Origin: Myxococcales bacterium
Lineage (GTDB): Bacteria > Myxococcota_A > Polyangia > Nannocystales > Nannocystaceae
NCBI GenBank assembly: GCA_020633335.1
Contig: JACKDU010000006.1
Coordinates: 62,001-126,000 of the forward strand
Direction: 5' to 3'
Length of the DNA stretch: 64,000 bases
A program made the translations under genes and the position numbers. Under the pieces are notes generated by a model. It was not told the origin of the DNA, did not search any database, and saw only the letters and a program-made list of their open reading frames with translations. Below are positions 25,259 to 33,377 of this stretch, piece by piece (the first letter of the stretch is position 1; every line of letters begins with the position of its first letter).

Positions 25259-26044
25259 TTGGCGATCTACCTCGGCGCGCTCGGCCTCCTCGTCGGCGCG
25301 ATGAGCCTCCTCTGGCTCCTCAGCGTCCGCCTCCGCAACGCCGGGATCGTCGACGCCTTCTGGGGCGCGAGCTTCGTCCTCAGCGGCTGGTACTACTTCG
25401 TCGCCTGCGACGGCGGCTGGCCGGCGCGCAAGCTCCTGGCGATGGTCCTGGTGACGATCTGGGGGCTCCGCCTCTCGCTCTACCTCCTCTGGCGCAACCA
25501 CCTCCAGGGCTCGGGCGCCGAGGACTTCCGCTACCAGGCCTTCCGCCGGCGCTACGGCCCCGAGCGCTACTGGTGGGTGAGCTTCTTCCAGGTCTTCCTC
25601 CTCCAGGGTGTGCTCTCATGGCTGATCGGCGCGCCGCTCCTCGGCGCCCAGCGGGGCGGCGGGCCGCTCGGCTGGCTCGACCTCGTCGCCCTCGCGATCT
25701 GGGCGCTCGGCTTCGTCTTCGAGGCGGGGGCCGACCTCCAGCTCGCCCGCTTCCGCGCCCGACGACGCCCCGGCGAGCTCCTCACCAGCGGCTTCTGGCG
25801 CTACACCCGGCACCCCAACTACTTCGGCGACGCCGCCTGCTGGTGGGCCTACGGCCTCTTCAGCGTCGCCGCCGGGGCCTGGGCGCCGGCCCTCGGCGCC
25901 CTCCTGATGACCGCGCTGATCATCAAGGTCTCCGGGGTCGCGCTCCTCGAGCGCAGCCTCATCCGCGACAAGCCCGGCTACGCGGAGTACGCCCGCCGGA
26001 CCTCGGCCTTCATCCCCTGGCCGCCGCGCTCGCCGGGCGCCTAG
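25259..26044 (+). CDS. DUF1295 / steroid 5-alpha-reductase-like membrane protein
   Basis: 261-residue integral membrane protein with about six to seven helices. It matches the DUF1295 family, related to steroid 5-alpha-reductases and isoprenylcysteine methyltransferases, with signatures NAGIVDAFWG, GLRLSLYLLWRN and the C-terminal SGFWRYTRHPNYFGD, GVALLERSL and KPGYAEYARRTSAFIPW. It starts with a TTG 3 nt after the crotonase stop codon, so both form an operon; a lipid or steroid-like substrate is a reasonable but unproven inference. Confidence 0.88.
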   Translation: MAIYLGALGLLVGAMSLLWLLSVRLRNAGIVDAFWGASFVLSGWYYFVACDGGWPARKLLAMVLVTIWGLRLSLYLLWRNHLQGSGAEDFRYQAFRRRYGPERYWWVSFFQVFLLQGVLSWLIGAPLLGAQRGGGPLGWLDLVALAIWALGFVFEAGADLQLARFRARRRPGELLTSGFWRYTRHPNYFGDAACWWAYGLFSVAAGAWAPALGALLMTALIIKVSGVALLERSLIRDKPGYAEYARRTSAFIPWPPRSPGA

Positions 26045-26069
26045 TCTCCTGTCCCTTCAGGCAGGTCTA

Positions 26070-26885
26070 TCAGACCCGCATGCCGGCGACCCGGTAGACC
26101 ACCCAGTAGAGGTTGGCCGCGTGCCGCTCCGGGAGCTCGCGGCGGACCGCCCGGAGGTTGTTGGCCATCGACTCGAGCGCGCGATCGAGGGCCTCGGCCT
26201 TGCGGGCCTCGACCAGGGTGGCGACGCCGATCGGCTGCCACGAGGTCCCCCAGGGGATCTGCCAGCAGAGGAGGCGATCGCCGGCGCGCACCGTCTTGAT
26301 CGCGTTCTTGTCGCGGAGCGTCACCGGCTCGTCGCGGAGGAGGTCGCGGCCGCGGATCCGCTGCTTGCCCGGGTTGACGTCCTCGATCGCCACCAGCGAG
26401 AGGCGGGCGCCCTCGCAGGCCTCGAGGGCGGCGAGGAGGCGACCGTCGAGCTGGGGGCCGACCCGGCGGAAGAGGTCGACGACCCGGACGCCGTTGGCGT
26501 CGCGCCAGCCGTAGAGCAGGAACGAGTAGAAGGCGGTGCGGAGCTCGGGGATCTGCTGCTCCTGCGGGGTCGCGGCGGTGAAGAAGCCGCGGGCGATCTG
26601 GGGGACGAGCTGGGCGAGGCGCCGGTTGGCGAAGCTCGCCAGCATCCCCTCGACGCGCTCGAAGTCGCCGCGCTCGTAGCGGCCGATCGAGAGGACCTTG
26701 GGGCGGGGCGCGGCCGCGCTCGCAGGCGCGCTCACGGCGGGGGAACGGTCGGGGGAGCGCTCGGCCGCGGCCGCGGGGGCGCTCGCCTCCGTCGGCTGCG
26801 GCGCCGCCTCGCTGGCGTCGGCCGGGCCCGGGCCGCTGCCGCGGCGCTTGCGTCGAGAACCTCGGGGATGGAGGGCGTCGCTCAT
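26070..26885 (-). CDS. Uncharacterised protein with low-complexity N-terminus
   Basis: 271-residue soluble protein. Residues ~1-65 are a disordered Arg/Ala/Pro/Ser-rich tail, after which a compact ~200-residue domain follows (SIGRYERGDFERVEGMLA to the C-terminus). The stretch LSLVAIEDVNPGKQRIRGRDLL and AGDRLLCWQIPWG resembles the small beta domain that follows SEC-C motifs in some uncharacterised proteins, but no zinc cysteines are present. It is flanked by short inverted CCTGTCCCTT words (near 26048 and 26920). Function unknown. Confidence 0.7.
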   Translation of the reverse strand: MSDALHPRGSRRKRRGSGPGPADASEAAPQPTEASAPAAAAERSPDRSPAVSAPASAAAPRPKVLSIGRYERGDFERVEGMLASFANRRLAQLVPQIARGFFTAATPQEQQIPELRTAFYSFLLYGWRDANGVRVVDLFRRVGPQLDGRLLAALEACEGARLSLVAIEDVNPGKQRIRGRDLLRDEPVTLRDKNAIKTVRAGDRLLCWQIPWGTSWQPIGVATLVEARKAEALDRALESMANNLRAVRRELPERHAANLYWVVYRVAGMRV

Positions 26886-26970
26886 GTCGGCTCGCAGTTT
26901 CGTATGTGTTGAAAGGGACAGGTCTCTTGGACCAGGTTCGCGGTCGCGCGGTCGAGCGGGGCGCGGCGGG

Positions 26971-28344
26971 TCAGGGGACGCAGACCGCGTCGGTCGCCAT
27001 CGGGTCGACGTCGTTGGGCGTGAGCTCGCAGCGCTTGGTCTCGCCGTGGCACTCCATGTCGCTCGCGCAGTCGGCGCAGGAGCCGGTCGCCGAGACCCTC
27101 GGGATCAGCGCGAGGAAGTCGACCCCCGGGGCGCCGCGGAGGGCGGCGTCGGTGGCGAAGCAGACCTCGCCCTCGGACGAGCGCCCCTCGATCTTGAGGC
27201 GGTAGTCGTCGCTGGGATCGCCCCAGACCAGGGTCTCGCTGAGGAGCGCGCCGTTGGGGCAGGGGAGGGGGGTGCCGTCGAGGGCCTCGCCGGACTGGAG
27301 GAGGACGCCGGCGACCGGCGCCTCGTCGCCATCGACGACGGTGATCGACACGGTGTCGATCACCAGCGAGCCGGCCAAGGTCGCGCAGTAGCGGGCCGGC
27401 GCGCCCGGGTAGGCCTCGAAGGCGATCGAGAAGCGGAGGGGGGCGCTGATCGGCGTCAGGAAGTCGCCGGCGTCGAAGCTCGCGTCGGGGAAGACGACGC
27501 TCTCGCCGACCGTGAAGGGGGTCGACTTCGCGGTCGTCACCTCGGCGCCGTGGATGTCGAGGCCGACCACCGTGACGGTGTGCTCGGCGGCGTCGGTCCG
27601 CGCGAAGGCGGCGCCGAAGCTGACCGAGGTGTCGACGCAATCGAGCCGACGGCCTGCGAGCTTCTCCTCCTCGGTCGCGGTCTCGAGGTCGATCCCCGGG
27701 GTCACGCCGTCGACCAGCACCTTGAGCGTCGTGACGCCGACCGAGCCGCAGCGGACGTGCGGGTTGTCGCCGAGGAAGTGGGGCCGGAGGATGAACTGGA
27801 CGCTGGTGGTCAGGTTGCTCTCGACGCCCTCGAAGCGGCAGTCCGCGTCGGCCGCGTCGATGTAGCCGTCCTCGTCGTTGTCGACCCCGTCGTCGCAGCT
27901 CGGCGGCGCCGGCAGGACCACGTCGTCGAGGACGACCGCCCCGCCGTCGCCGACGTCGACGGTCCGGGTGATGGCGACCGCCTCGCCCCAGGCCTGGCCG
28001 TTGCTCCGCCGCAGCCCCTCGATCTCGACCTCGTAGGTCCCCGGCTCGAGCTCGGGGCCGTCGCCGCGGGGCGGGTAGCAGGGGAGGTCGCGGCGGTCGA
28101 TCGGGACCACGCCGATCTTGGTGGTCAGGCGGACGCCGCCGATCCCGAAGCGGGTGCACTCGCGGAGCGAGTCGATCTCGCGGGTGCTCCCCTCCTCGTC
28201 GGCGAGGGCCCAGGCGACCTCGTAGCTCGGGTTCTCGGCGCAGCCCGACGCGAGCGCGAGGGCGAGCGCGAGGGCGAGCGCGGGCGCGCGAACGCGGGGG
28301 GCGCGGGCGCGGATCAGCGCGCTGGGCTCACTCGGGCGTCTCAC
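26971..28344 (-). CDS. Lipoprotein of the tandem trio (third copy)
   Basis: 457-residue lipoprotein with lipobox LASGC. The start GTG is preceded by an AGGAGGG site. The mature part starts SYEVAWALADEEGS and continues with a beta-rich domain (~40-160), an Asp-rich CDDGVDNDEDGYID segment (~155-168) that resembles a calcium-binding type-3-like repeat found in myxobacterial surface proteins, and a larger C-terminal beta region, ending in a Cys-rich tail (CADCASDMECHGE). Its N-terminal mature segment resembles those of the two upstream lipoproteins. Function unknown; probably surface exposed. Confidence 0.78.
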   Translation of the reverse strand: MRRPSEPSALIRARAPRVRAPALALALALALASGCAENPSYEVAWALADEEGSTREIDSLRECTRFGIGGVRLTTKIGVVPIDRRDLPCYPPRGDGPELEPGTYEVEIEGLRRSNGQAWGEAVAITRTVDVGDGGAVVLDDVVLPAPPSCDDGVDNDEDGYIDAADADCRFEGVESNLTTSVQFILRPHFLGDNPHVRCGSVGVTTLKVLVDGVTPGIDLETATEEEKLAGRRLDCVDTSVSFGAAFARTDAAEHTVTVVGLDIHGAEVTTAKSTPFTVGESVVFPDASFDAGDFLTPISAPLRFSIAFEAYPGAPARYCATLAGSLVIDTVSITVVDGDEAPVAGVLLQSGEALDGTPLPCPNGALLSETLVWGDPSDDYRLKIEGRSSEGEVCFATDAALRGAPGVDFLALIPRVSATGSCADCASDMECHGETKRCELTPNDVDPMATDAVCVP

Positions 28345-28353
28345 CAGACCCTC

Positions 28354-29160
28354 CTAGCCGTCGCAGGGGAGCTTTGCAAGGTCCAGGGTGGTCGTCGCCG
28401 CCCCCGCCGAGGCATCGGCGAGCGGGCCGAGCTCCAGCGGCAGGGTGCAGCGTCGACCGTCGACCTCGACCTCGAGGAGGTAGCGCCCGGGATCGAGCTC
28501 GAAGCGCTGAGCGCTGGCCCAGGGGCCGTCGCAGGCCGCCGGCGCGCCGTCGAGCGCGAGCCCCTGATCGCCGACGAGGCCGTCGCGGTAGCGCGCGTCC
28601 CCCGCGTCACCCTCCTCCGCGCCCACTAGATCGGTCGCCGGCTCGGCGTAGCGGAGGCTCGCCGACGCGCTCGCGCAGGCGTCCTGACCGGTGATCTCGA
28701 GGCGCCAGGGGACCAGCGGCGGCGCGACCTCGAGGGCGATCCGCTCGACCCCGTGATCGCTGACCGTCACCTCGATCGAGGGCCCGGCGATCGCCTCGCC
28801 GTCGACCTCCGAGATCGCCCGCGCGACCACCTCGTAGGTGCCCGCGCGGAGATCAAAGAAGACGCTGGAGGGGAGGGTAGCGACCTCGTCGGCGGTCTGG
28901 TAGCCGAGCTCGCAGGGGTACGAGAAGACCTCGTGGCGGCCCTCGTCGTCGAGATCGCGGAGCTCGAGCTCGACCCGGCGGATCCGCGCGCCCGCGCAGG
29001 TCCGCAGGCGCAGCCCCTCGTCGCCGTCGCTGGCCTCGCGCTCCGTCGCCGACCACGAGACCTCGAGGCCGCTCAGCGGATCGCTGGGGAGCGCGCAGGC
29101 GGCGAGGCCGAGCGCGAAGACGCCGGGGATCAGGCGCAGGAGTCGGGGAGGGGGCAACAT
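28354..29160 (-). CDS. Lipoprotein of the tandem trio (second copy)
   Basis: 268-residue lipoprotein with lipobox GLAAC; the mature part begins ALPSDPLSGLEVSWSATERE, followed by CAGARIRRVELELRDL, the same W...C...(I/V)x-V-x-L arrangement seen in its neighbours. The rest is beta-rich with repeated EV/VTVSD-type strands. Its start lies inside the upstream gene (31-bp overlap), and the next gene begins 9 nt after its stop, so all three form one transcript. Function not recognised. Confidence 0.75.
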   Translation of the reverse strand: MLPPPRLLRLIPGVFALGLAACALPSDPLSGLEVSWSATEREASDGDEGLRLRTCAGARIRRVELELRDLDDEGRHEVFSYPCELGYQTADEVATLPSSVFFDLRAGTYEVVARAISEVDGEAIAGPSIEVTVSDHGVERIALEVAPPLVPWRLEITGQDACASASASLRYAEPATDLVGAEEGDAGDARYRDGLVGDQGLALDGAPAACDGPWASAQRFELDPGRYLLEVEVDGRRCTLPLELGPLADASAGAATTTLDLAKLPCDG

Positions 29161-29726
29161 TCGGAGAGATCGATCGCCGCCCGGCTCGGGTCGGCGACGT
29201 CGAGGATCAATTGATAGACCTGCAGGTCGGTGACGAGGCCCGGGCGGACCATCCGCTGGCGGGGGCCGGGGATCTGGGCGCACTCGGGGGTGAGGGCGCA
29301 GGCGCACGCGGGGTCGCCCCCGACCTCGGCGATCACCTCGACCTGGAAGATGTAGGGGCTCTCGCTCGCCGGCACCGTCGCCGAGCCGCGGGCGCTCAGG
29401 CACTGGAAGCGGAGGGGGTCGGTGACCAGGCACGCGGGGTCCTCACAGCCGCCCTCGCACCCGGGCTCGCAGAGCCGGAGCTCGACCCGGAGCGCGAGGT
29501 CGCGGTCGTCACCGCCGGGGCTGGTGGGGCCGCGGAACGAGCAGGTGTCGCTGAGCACCCCGTTCGGGTAGATCGGCTCGCCCTTGCGGTCGACGATGGT
29601 CCAGGCGAGCTCGACGTAGCCCTCGGTCGGCGAGCAGGCGGCCGCGCCCGCCGCGAGGGCGAGGGCGGCGAGGGCCGAGCGCGAGGCGAGGGGGGCGCGG
29701 GCGCCCTGGCGACCCCGGGGGTTCAC
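29130..29726 (-). CDS. Lipoprotein of the tandem trio (first copy)
   Basis: 198-residue lipoprotein starting with GTG at 29726; TATCCT lies 6 nt upstream and there is no Shine-Dalgarno. Signal peptide with lipobox GAAAC, then GYVELAWTIVDRKGE and a Cys-rich region (CEPGCEGGCEDPAC, CACALTPEC, ending ECCPLPDSCA) that should be disulphide-linked outside the cytoplasm. It is divergent from tolQ by 69 bp and heads the lipoprotein operon. A role in the envelope is likely; no family recognised. Confidence 0.75.
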   Translation of the reverse strand: MNPRGRQGARAPLASRSALAALALAAGAAACSPTEGYVELAWTIVDRKGEPIYPNGVLSDTCSFRGPTSPGGDDRDLALRVELRLCEPGCEGGCEDPACLVTDPLRFQCLSARGSATVPASESPYIFQVEVIAEVGGDPACACALTPECAQIPGPRQRMVRPGLVTDLQVYQLILDVADPSRAAIDLSECCPLPDSCA

Positions 29727-29732
29727 GGGCGG

Positions 29733-29738
29733 AGGATA
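29733..29738 (-). promoter_or_regulatory. -10-like TATCCT of the lipoprotein operon
   Basis: TATCCT on the minus strand ends 6 nt before the GTG start at 29726. A recognisable -35 is lacking (TCAAAC at 18-nt spacing is weak). Confidence 0.4.
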
Positions 29739-29758
29739 CCACCGCCGCCGCCCCGGGT

Positions 29759-29788
29759 TTGACGGCTCCACGGGCGCGGCTGTAGCCT
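29759..29788 (+). promoter_or_regulatory. Promoter of the tol operon
   Basis: TTGACG (29759-29764) and TAGCCT (29783-29788) with an 18-nt spacer; the -10 ends 7 nt before the tolQ GTG, so the transcript could be leaderless. Overlaps the divergent lipoprotein promoter region. Confidence 0.6.
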
Positions 29789-29795
29789 GCCCTCC

Positions 29796-30521
29796 GTGAC
29801 CCTCCCGCCCGCGTTGAGCGCGTCCATCGTCCCCCTCCTCGCCGAGATCGACGTCTACAAGCTCCTCTTCGGCTCGAAGGGGATCATCCTGGTCGTCGTC
29901 CTGCTGCTGATCGCCCTGGTGATCCTCAGCTTCTTCGTGATCTTCTACAAGCTGATCCACATCTCGCAGGCGCAGGCCCAGTCGATCTCGTTCCTCGATC
30001 GCTTCTGGGAGAGCAAGCGCCTCGACGACATCTACCGGGTCACCGACAAGCTCAAGTACTCGCCGATCGCCGCGATGTTCCGGGCGGGCTACGTCGAGCT
30101 CTCGAAGGTCAAGAAGAAGGACGAGCCGTCGGCCGCCGGGACGATGCACGACAAGATGGACGGCCTCGAGAACATCGAGCGCGCGCTCCAGCGGGCGCGG
30201 GTCAGCGAGATGACCAAGCTCGAGAACCTCCTCCCCTTCCTGGCGACGGTCGCCGGCGCCGCCCCCTTCATCGGCCTCTTCGGCACGGTCTGGGGGATCA
30301 TGGACGCCTTCCTCAACATCGCCGCCGCCGGCCAGGCGGACCTCGCCACGGTCTCGCAGCCGATCGCCGAGGCGCTGGTCACGACCGCGCTGGCGCTCGC
30401 CTCGGCGATCCCGGCGGTCGTCGCCTTCAACTACTTCAACCGTCGCCTCAAGGTCCTCGGGGCCGAGATGTCGACCTTCGCCAACGACTACCTCAACATC
30501 GTCAAGCGGCACTTCTTCTAG
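29796..30521 (+). CDS. tolQ: TolQ/ExbB-type proton channel protein
   Basis: 241-residue inner-membrane protein of the MotA/TolQ/ExbB family. Three helices are visible: ~30-55, ~147-170 and ~190-212, with conserved GLFGTVWGIMDAF and the second pore helix EALVTTALALASAIPAVVAFNYF. With TolR it forms the proton-motive-force-driven motor that energises TolA. It is the first gene of a tolQRA-B cluster, and the GTG start is directly preceded by a promoter. Length typical. Confidence 0.94.
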   Translation: MTLPPALSASIVPLLAEIDVYKLLFGSKGIILVVVLLLIALVILSFFVIFYKLIHISQAQAQSISFLDRFWESKRLDDIYRVTDKLKYSPIAAMFRAGYVELSKVKKKDEPSAAGTMHDKMDGLENIERALQRARVSEMTKLENLLPFLATVAGAAPFIGLFGTVWGIMDAFLNIAAAGQADLATVSQPIAEALVTTALALASAIPAVVAFNYFNRRLKVLGAEMSTFANDYLNIVKRHFF

Positions 30522-30566
30522 GCCGCCGAGCGCCGCCGCCCGCCGGCGGCGCGGCCCCGAGGCAGC

Positions 30567-31013
30567 ATGAGCAAGATCATCGACGACGGCTTCCAGGGCG
30601 ACGGGCCGATGGGCTCGATCAACGTCACGTCGTTGGTCGACGTGATGTTCTGCCTCCTGATCATGTTCATGGTCTCGGCGCCGATGATGTCGCCGAAGGC
30701 CGACATCGAGATCGACCTGCCGAAGGCGAAGGGGAACGAGATGAGCGAGGACGACCTCCTCCTCTCGGTGATCTCGGTCGACGTCAAGGGCCGGGTCTAC
30801 ATGGGCTCGACGCCGCTCTCCGAGGATCCCGCGCGGATGGCGCAGGAGATCGCCAACAACCCCAAGGTGATCGCCGACGGCCGCGTTTTCATCCAGGGCG
30901 ACGAGAACGTTCCCTACGAGCGGATCGTTGATGTCCTGGTCGCGCTCCAGACGGCCAAGGTGATCAAGGTGGGCTTCGTCACCGACCCCAGCGTCAAGCG
31001 CAAGAAGAGCTAG
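30567..31013 (+). CDS. tolR: TolR/ExbD-type transporter protein
   Basis: 148-residue protein with one N-terminal helix (~22-43) carrying the conserved proton-carrying Asp25 in SLVDVMFCLLIMFMV, followed by a periplasmic domain (AQEIANNPKVIADGRVFIQGDENVPYERIVDV...) typical of ExbD/TolR. Works with TolQ as the stator/motor. A GAGGCAGC site precedes the ATG; it lies 45 bp after tolQ. Confidence 0.94.
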   Translation: MSKIIDDGFQGDGPMGSINVTSLVDVMFCLLIMFMVSAPMMSPKADIEIDLPKAKGNEMSEDDLLLSVISVDVKGRVYMGSTPLSEDPARMAQEIANNPKVIADGRVFIQGDENVPYERIVDVLVALQTAKVIKVGFVTDPSVKRKKS

Positions 31014-31023
31014 GATCGAGACC

Positions 31024-31890
31024 ATGAGCGAGCAGCAGCAAGACGACCGTCCGGTGCGCACCGTACCGATGCTCCTCTCGCCCTTCGTGCCGATCGCCCG
31101 CGAGTTCGGCGATCTCCTCCGCAACCCGGCGGCGCTGATCGGCGGCTTCCTCGGCTCGGCGATCCTCTCCGGGGGGATCTGGGCGCTCCTGATGATCCCC
31201 CAGGCGAAGGCCGACGAGGATGACTCCGAGGAGCTCGACATCGAGTTCGTCCCCGGCGCGCTGGTCCGTCAGGGCGAGAAGATCGACCCCGAGAAGCTCC
31301 CCGAGAAGATGATCGTCGAGGAGACCGTCGCCGCCGAGGAGAGCGAGGCGGTCGAGTCGGTGACCAAGGACGAGAAGCAGAAGCCGCCGCCGGAGAAGAA
31401 GAAGGTCGACGAGAAGCCCGAGAAGAAGGAGAAGTCGACCCAAAAGCCCGATCCGAACAAGAAGAACGCCAAGCAGTCGGACAAGAACCGGGACACCAAC
31501 AAGCAGTACGACACCGATCTGCCGACGGTGAAGGACCTCCCCGGCGACCCCTTCGGCTCCCCCGACGGCTGGGCCGACATGGCGAAGGACGGCGATCCCT
31601 GGGCGACCGGGGTGATCGGCGCGCTCAACAAGATGAAGGTCCCGAGCTACGCCGCCCAGCAGAAGGCCGGCGTCTTCCAGTTCCAGATCGAGATCTGCGC
31701 CAACGGCACGATCTCCCGGGTCACCGTCAAGAAGCCGTCGGGCGACACGAGCCTCGACAACATGGTCAAGTCGGCGATCCTGACGACCAAGATCCCGCTG
31801 CCGCCCCCCGACATCGCCAAGCAGCTCAAGGGCGGCTGCAAGAAGATCCCCTACCGCTTCACGTGGAGTAACGGCGGCGCCGTGAAGTGA
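31024..31890 (+). CDS. tolA: TolA-like energy transducer
   Basis: 288-residue inner-membrane anchored protein: short cytoplasmic tail, one helix (~36-58), a long charged Lys/Glu/Pro/Asp linker (~60-165) likely spanning the periplasm, and a C-terminal TonB/TolA-type domain (~195-285) with FQFQIEICANGTISRV and a cysteine pair. It would transmit TolQR motion to the outer membrane. It starts 10 nt after tolR. The linker is short relative to E. coli TolA. An attenuator-like hairpin follows before tolB. Confidence 0.88.
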   Translation: MSEQQQDDRPVRTVPMLLSPFVPIAREFGDLLRNPAALIGGFLGSAILSGGIWALLMIPQAKADEDDSEELDIEFVPGALVRQGEKIDPEKLPEKMIVEETVAAEESEAVESVTKDEKQKPPPEKKKVDEKPEKKEKSTQKPDPNKKNAKQSDKNRDTNKQYDTDLPTVKDLPGDPFGSPDGWADMAKDGDPWATGVIGALNKMKVPSYAAQQKAGVFQFQIEICANGTISRVTVKKPSGDTSLDNMVKSAILTTKIPLPPPDIAKQLKGGCKKIPYRFTWSNGGAVK

Positions 31891-31898
31891 GCGCTTTT

Positions 31899-31932
31899 GG
31901 GCCGCCCCTGCGCACCTGCGCAGGTGGCGCCC
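31899..31932 (+). terminator. Strong nested hairpin between tolA and tolB
   Basis: CCTGCGC (31907-31913) pairs with GCGCAGG (31918-31924) across an ACCT loop, extended by GCC/GGC and GGGC/GCCC with single bulges, giving a stem of 14 pairs in total. No T run follows on the plus strand; it may attenuate or stabilise the tolQRA message ahead of tolB. Confidence 0.5.
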
Positions 31933-31949
31933 AGGAATTCGCAGGGGGG

Positions 31950-31978
31950 TTCACCCAGTGGCGCGCGGCGTGTATGGT
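31950..31978 (+). promoter_or_regulatory. Candidate tolB promoter
   Basis: TTCACC (31950-31955) and TATGGT (31973-31978) spaced by 17 nt, 28 nt before the tolB ATG; suggests tolB can be transcribed separately from tolQRA. Confidence 0.35.
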
Positions 31979-32005
31979 TGGCCAGCCTTCTAGAGGTGCC
32001 CACCC

Positions 32006-33274
32006 ATGCGCACGCTGCTCGGAACTTCCGTCCTCGCCACCCTCCTCGTCGCTGGCTCCTTCTACGCTGGACAGGATCCTGCGGTCGCCAACGCCGCCGC
32101 TCCCGGCGGTGACGTCAACGTCGGCAGCGGCTTCCGCCTGCTCCGCCTGGCGATCCCGGCCGACGGGCGGGTGGGCGATATCCTCCGCAAGAACGCGGCG
32201 ATCTCCGGCGGCTTCGAGGTCCTCGATCGTCGGAGCATCCCGGCCGCGCTGATCAAGGCGCAGGGCTTCGACAAGAAGGCCTGGGCGGACATCGGCGCCG
32301 AGACGGTGGTCCTCGCCGACGAGGTCGGCGGCCAGATCAAGTTCCGCCTCTTCGACATCGCCACCGGCGACAAGCCGGTGCTGGCCCGCGGCTACGCGGC
32401 CAACGACCCGCTCAAGGCGGCCAACCGCTTCATGAACGACATCATCGAGCACTACACGAAGATCCCCGGGGTCTTCGGCTCGCGGATCGCGTTCGTCCGG
32501 ACCACCCGTACCCCGACGGTCTCGAAGAACGTCTACGCGGTCGAGATGAACGGCGAGTCGCCGAGCGCGGTGACCTCGAACCGCTCGCTCAACATCCTCC
32601 CGTCGATCGGCCCCGGCGGCCAGGTCCTCTTCACCAGCTACGCCAAGCGCAACCCCGACCTCTGGATGAGCAGCGGCGGCAACCTCCAGCGGATCTCGAG
32701 CCAGCAGGGCCTCAACCTCGGCGGCGTGATGAGCCCGGATGGTTCGACCATCGCCCTCACGCTCTCGAAGGACGGCAACTCCGAGATCTACACGATCGAC
32801 GCCGGCGGCAACATCAAGGGTCGCCTGACCAACAACAAGGCGATCGACGGCTCGCCCTCGTGGAACTCGGGCGGCAACTCGATCGCCTTCGTGTCGAACC
32901 GCGCCGGCGGCCCGCAGGTCTTCAAGATGGCGGCCAACGGCGCCGGGGCTGCGCGCGTGACCAAGAAGGGCTCCTACAACCAGAGCCCCGACTGGAACCC
33001 GGGCGAGGGCGCCCGCGGCAACATGATCGCCTACTCCGGCCGCGACGAGAGCAACCGCTACGACATCTTCGCGATCGACCTCCGCGGCGGGAAGATCAGC
33101 CGCATCACCCAGAACCCGGGCCGCAACCTCGACCCGACCTGGAGCCCGGACGGTCGCATGATCGCCTTCCAGTCGTCGCAGGGCGGGATCTACGTCGCCA
33201 ACGAGCAGGGCAACAACCAGATCCAGATCGTCAAGGCCGGCTCGACCCCCGACTGGGGTCCGCGCGCCAACTAG
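32006..33274 (+). CDS. tolB: TolB beta-propeller protein
   Basis: 422-residue periplasmic protein with a signal peptide (MRTLLGTSVLATLLVAGSFYA) and no lipobox Cys. N-terminal domain ~45-165 is TolB-like (FRLLRLAIPADGR, GFDKKAWADIGAETVVLADEV), and the C-terminal ~240 residues form a beta-propeller with WD40/PD40-type blades (PDGSTIALTLSKDGNSEIYTI, SPDGRMIAFQSS). In other bacteria TolB links TolA and Pal. No pal follows in this window. RBS is AGAGGTG. Confidence 0.93.
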   Translation: MRTLLGTSVLATLLVAGSFYAGQDPAVANAAAPGGDVNVGSGFRLLRLAIPADGRVGDILRKNAAISGGFEVLDRRSIPAALIKAQGFDKKAWADIGAETVVLADEVGGQIKFRLFDIATGDKPVLARGYAANDPLKAANRFMNDIIEHYTKIPGVFGSRIAFVRTTRTPTVSKNVYAVEMNGESPSAVTSNRSLNILPSIGPGGQVLFTSYAKRNPDLWMSSGGNLQRISSQQGLNLGGVMSPDGSTIALTLSKDGNSEIYTIDAGGNIKGRLTNNKAIDGSPSWNSGGNSIAFVSNRAGGPQVFKMAANGAGAARVTKKGSYNQSPDWNPGEGARGNMIAYSGRDESNRYDIFAIDLRGGKISRITQNPGRNLDPTWSPDGRMIAFQSSQGGIYVANEQGNNQIQIVKAGSTPDWGPRAN

Positions 33275-33316
33275 CCGCGGCGGCGCGGCGACGCGCTGAC
33301 GCGCTGACGCAGCGGA

Positions 33317-33337
33317 GGCTCGGGTCGACCCCGGGCC
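33317..33337 (+). terminator. Possible tolB terminator
   Basis: GGCTCGGG (33317-33324) and CCCGGGCC (33330-33337) form an 8-bp stem with one U-G pair and a 5-nt loop, followed by TTCGCCGTTTC. Confidence 0.4.
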
Positions 33338-33377
33338 TTCGCCGTTTCGAAGCGCGCTCCGGCTATAGTCGCCGGCG

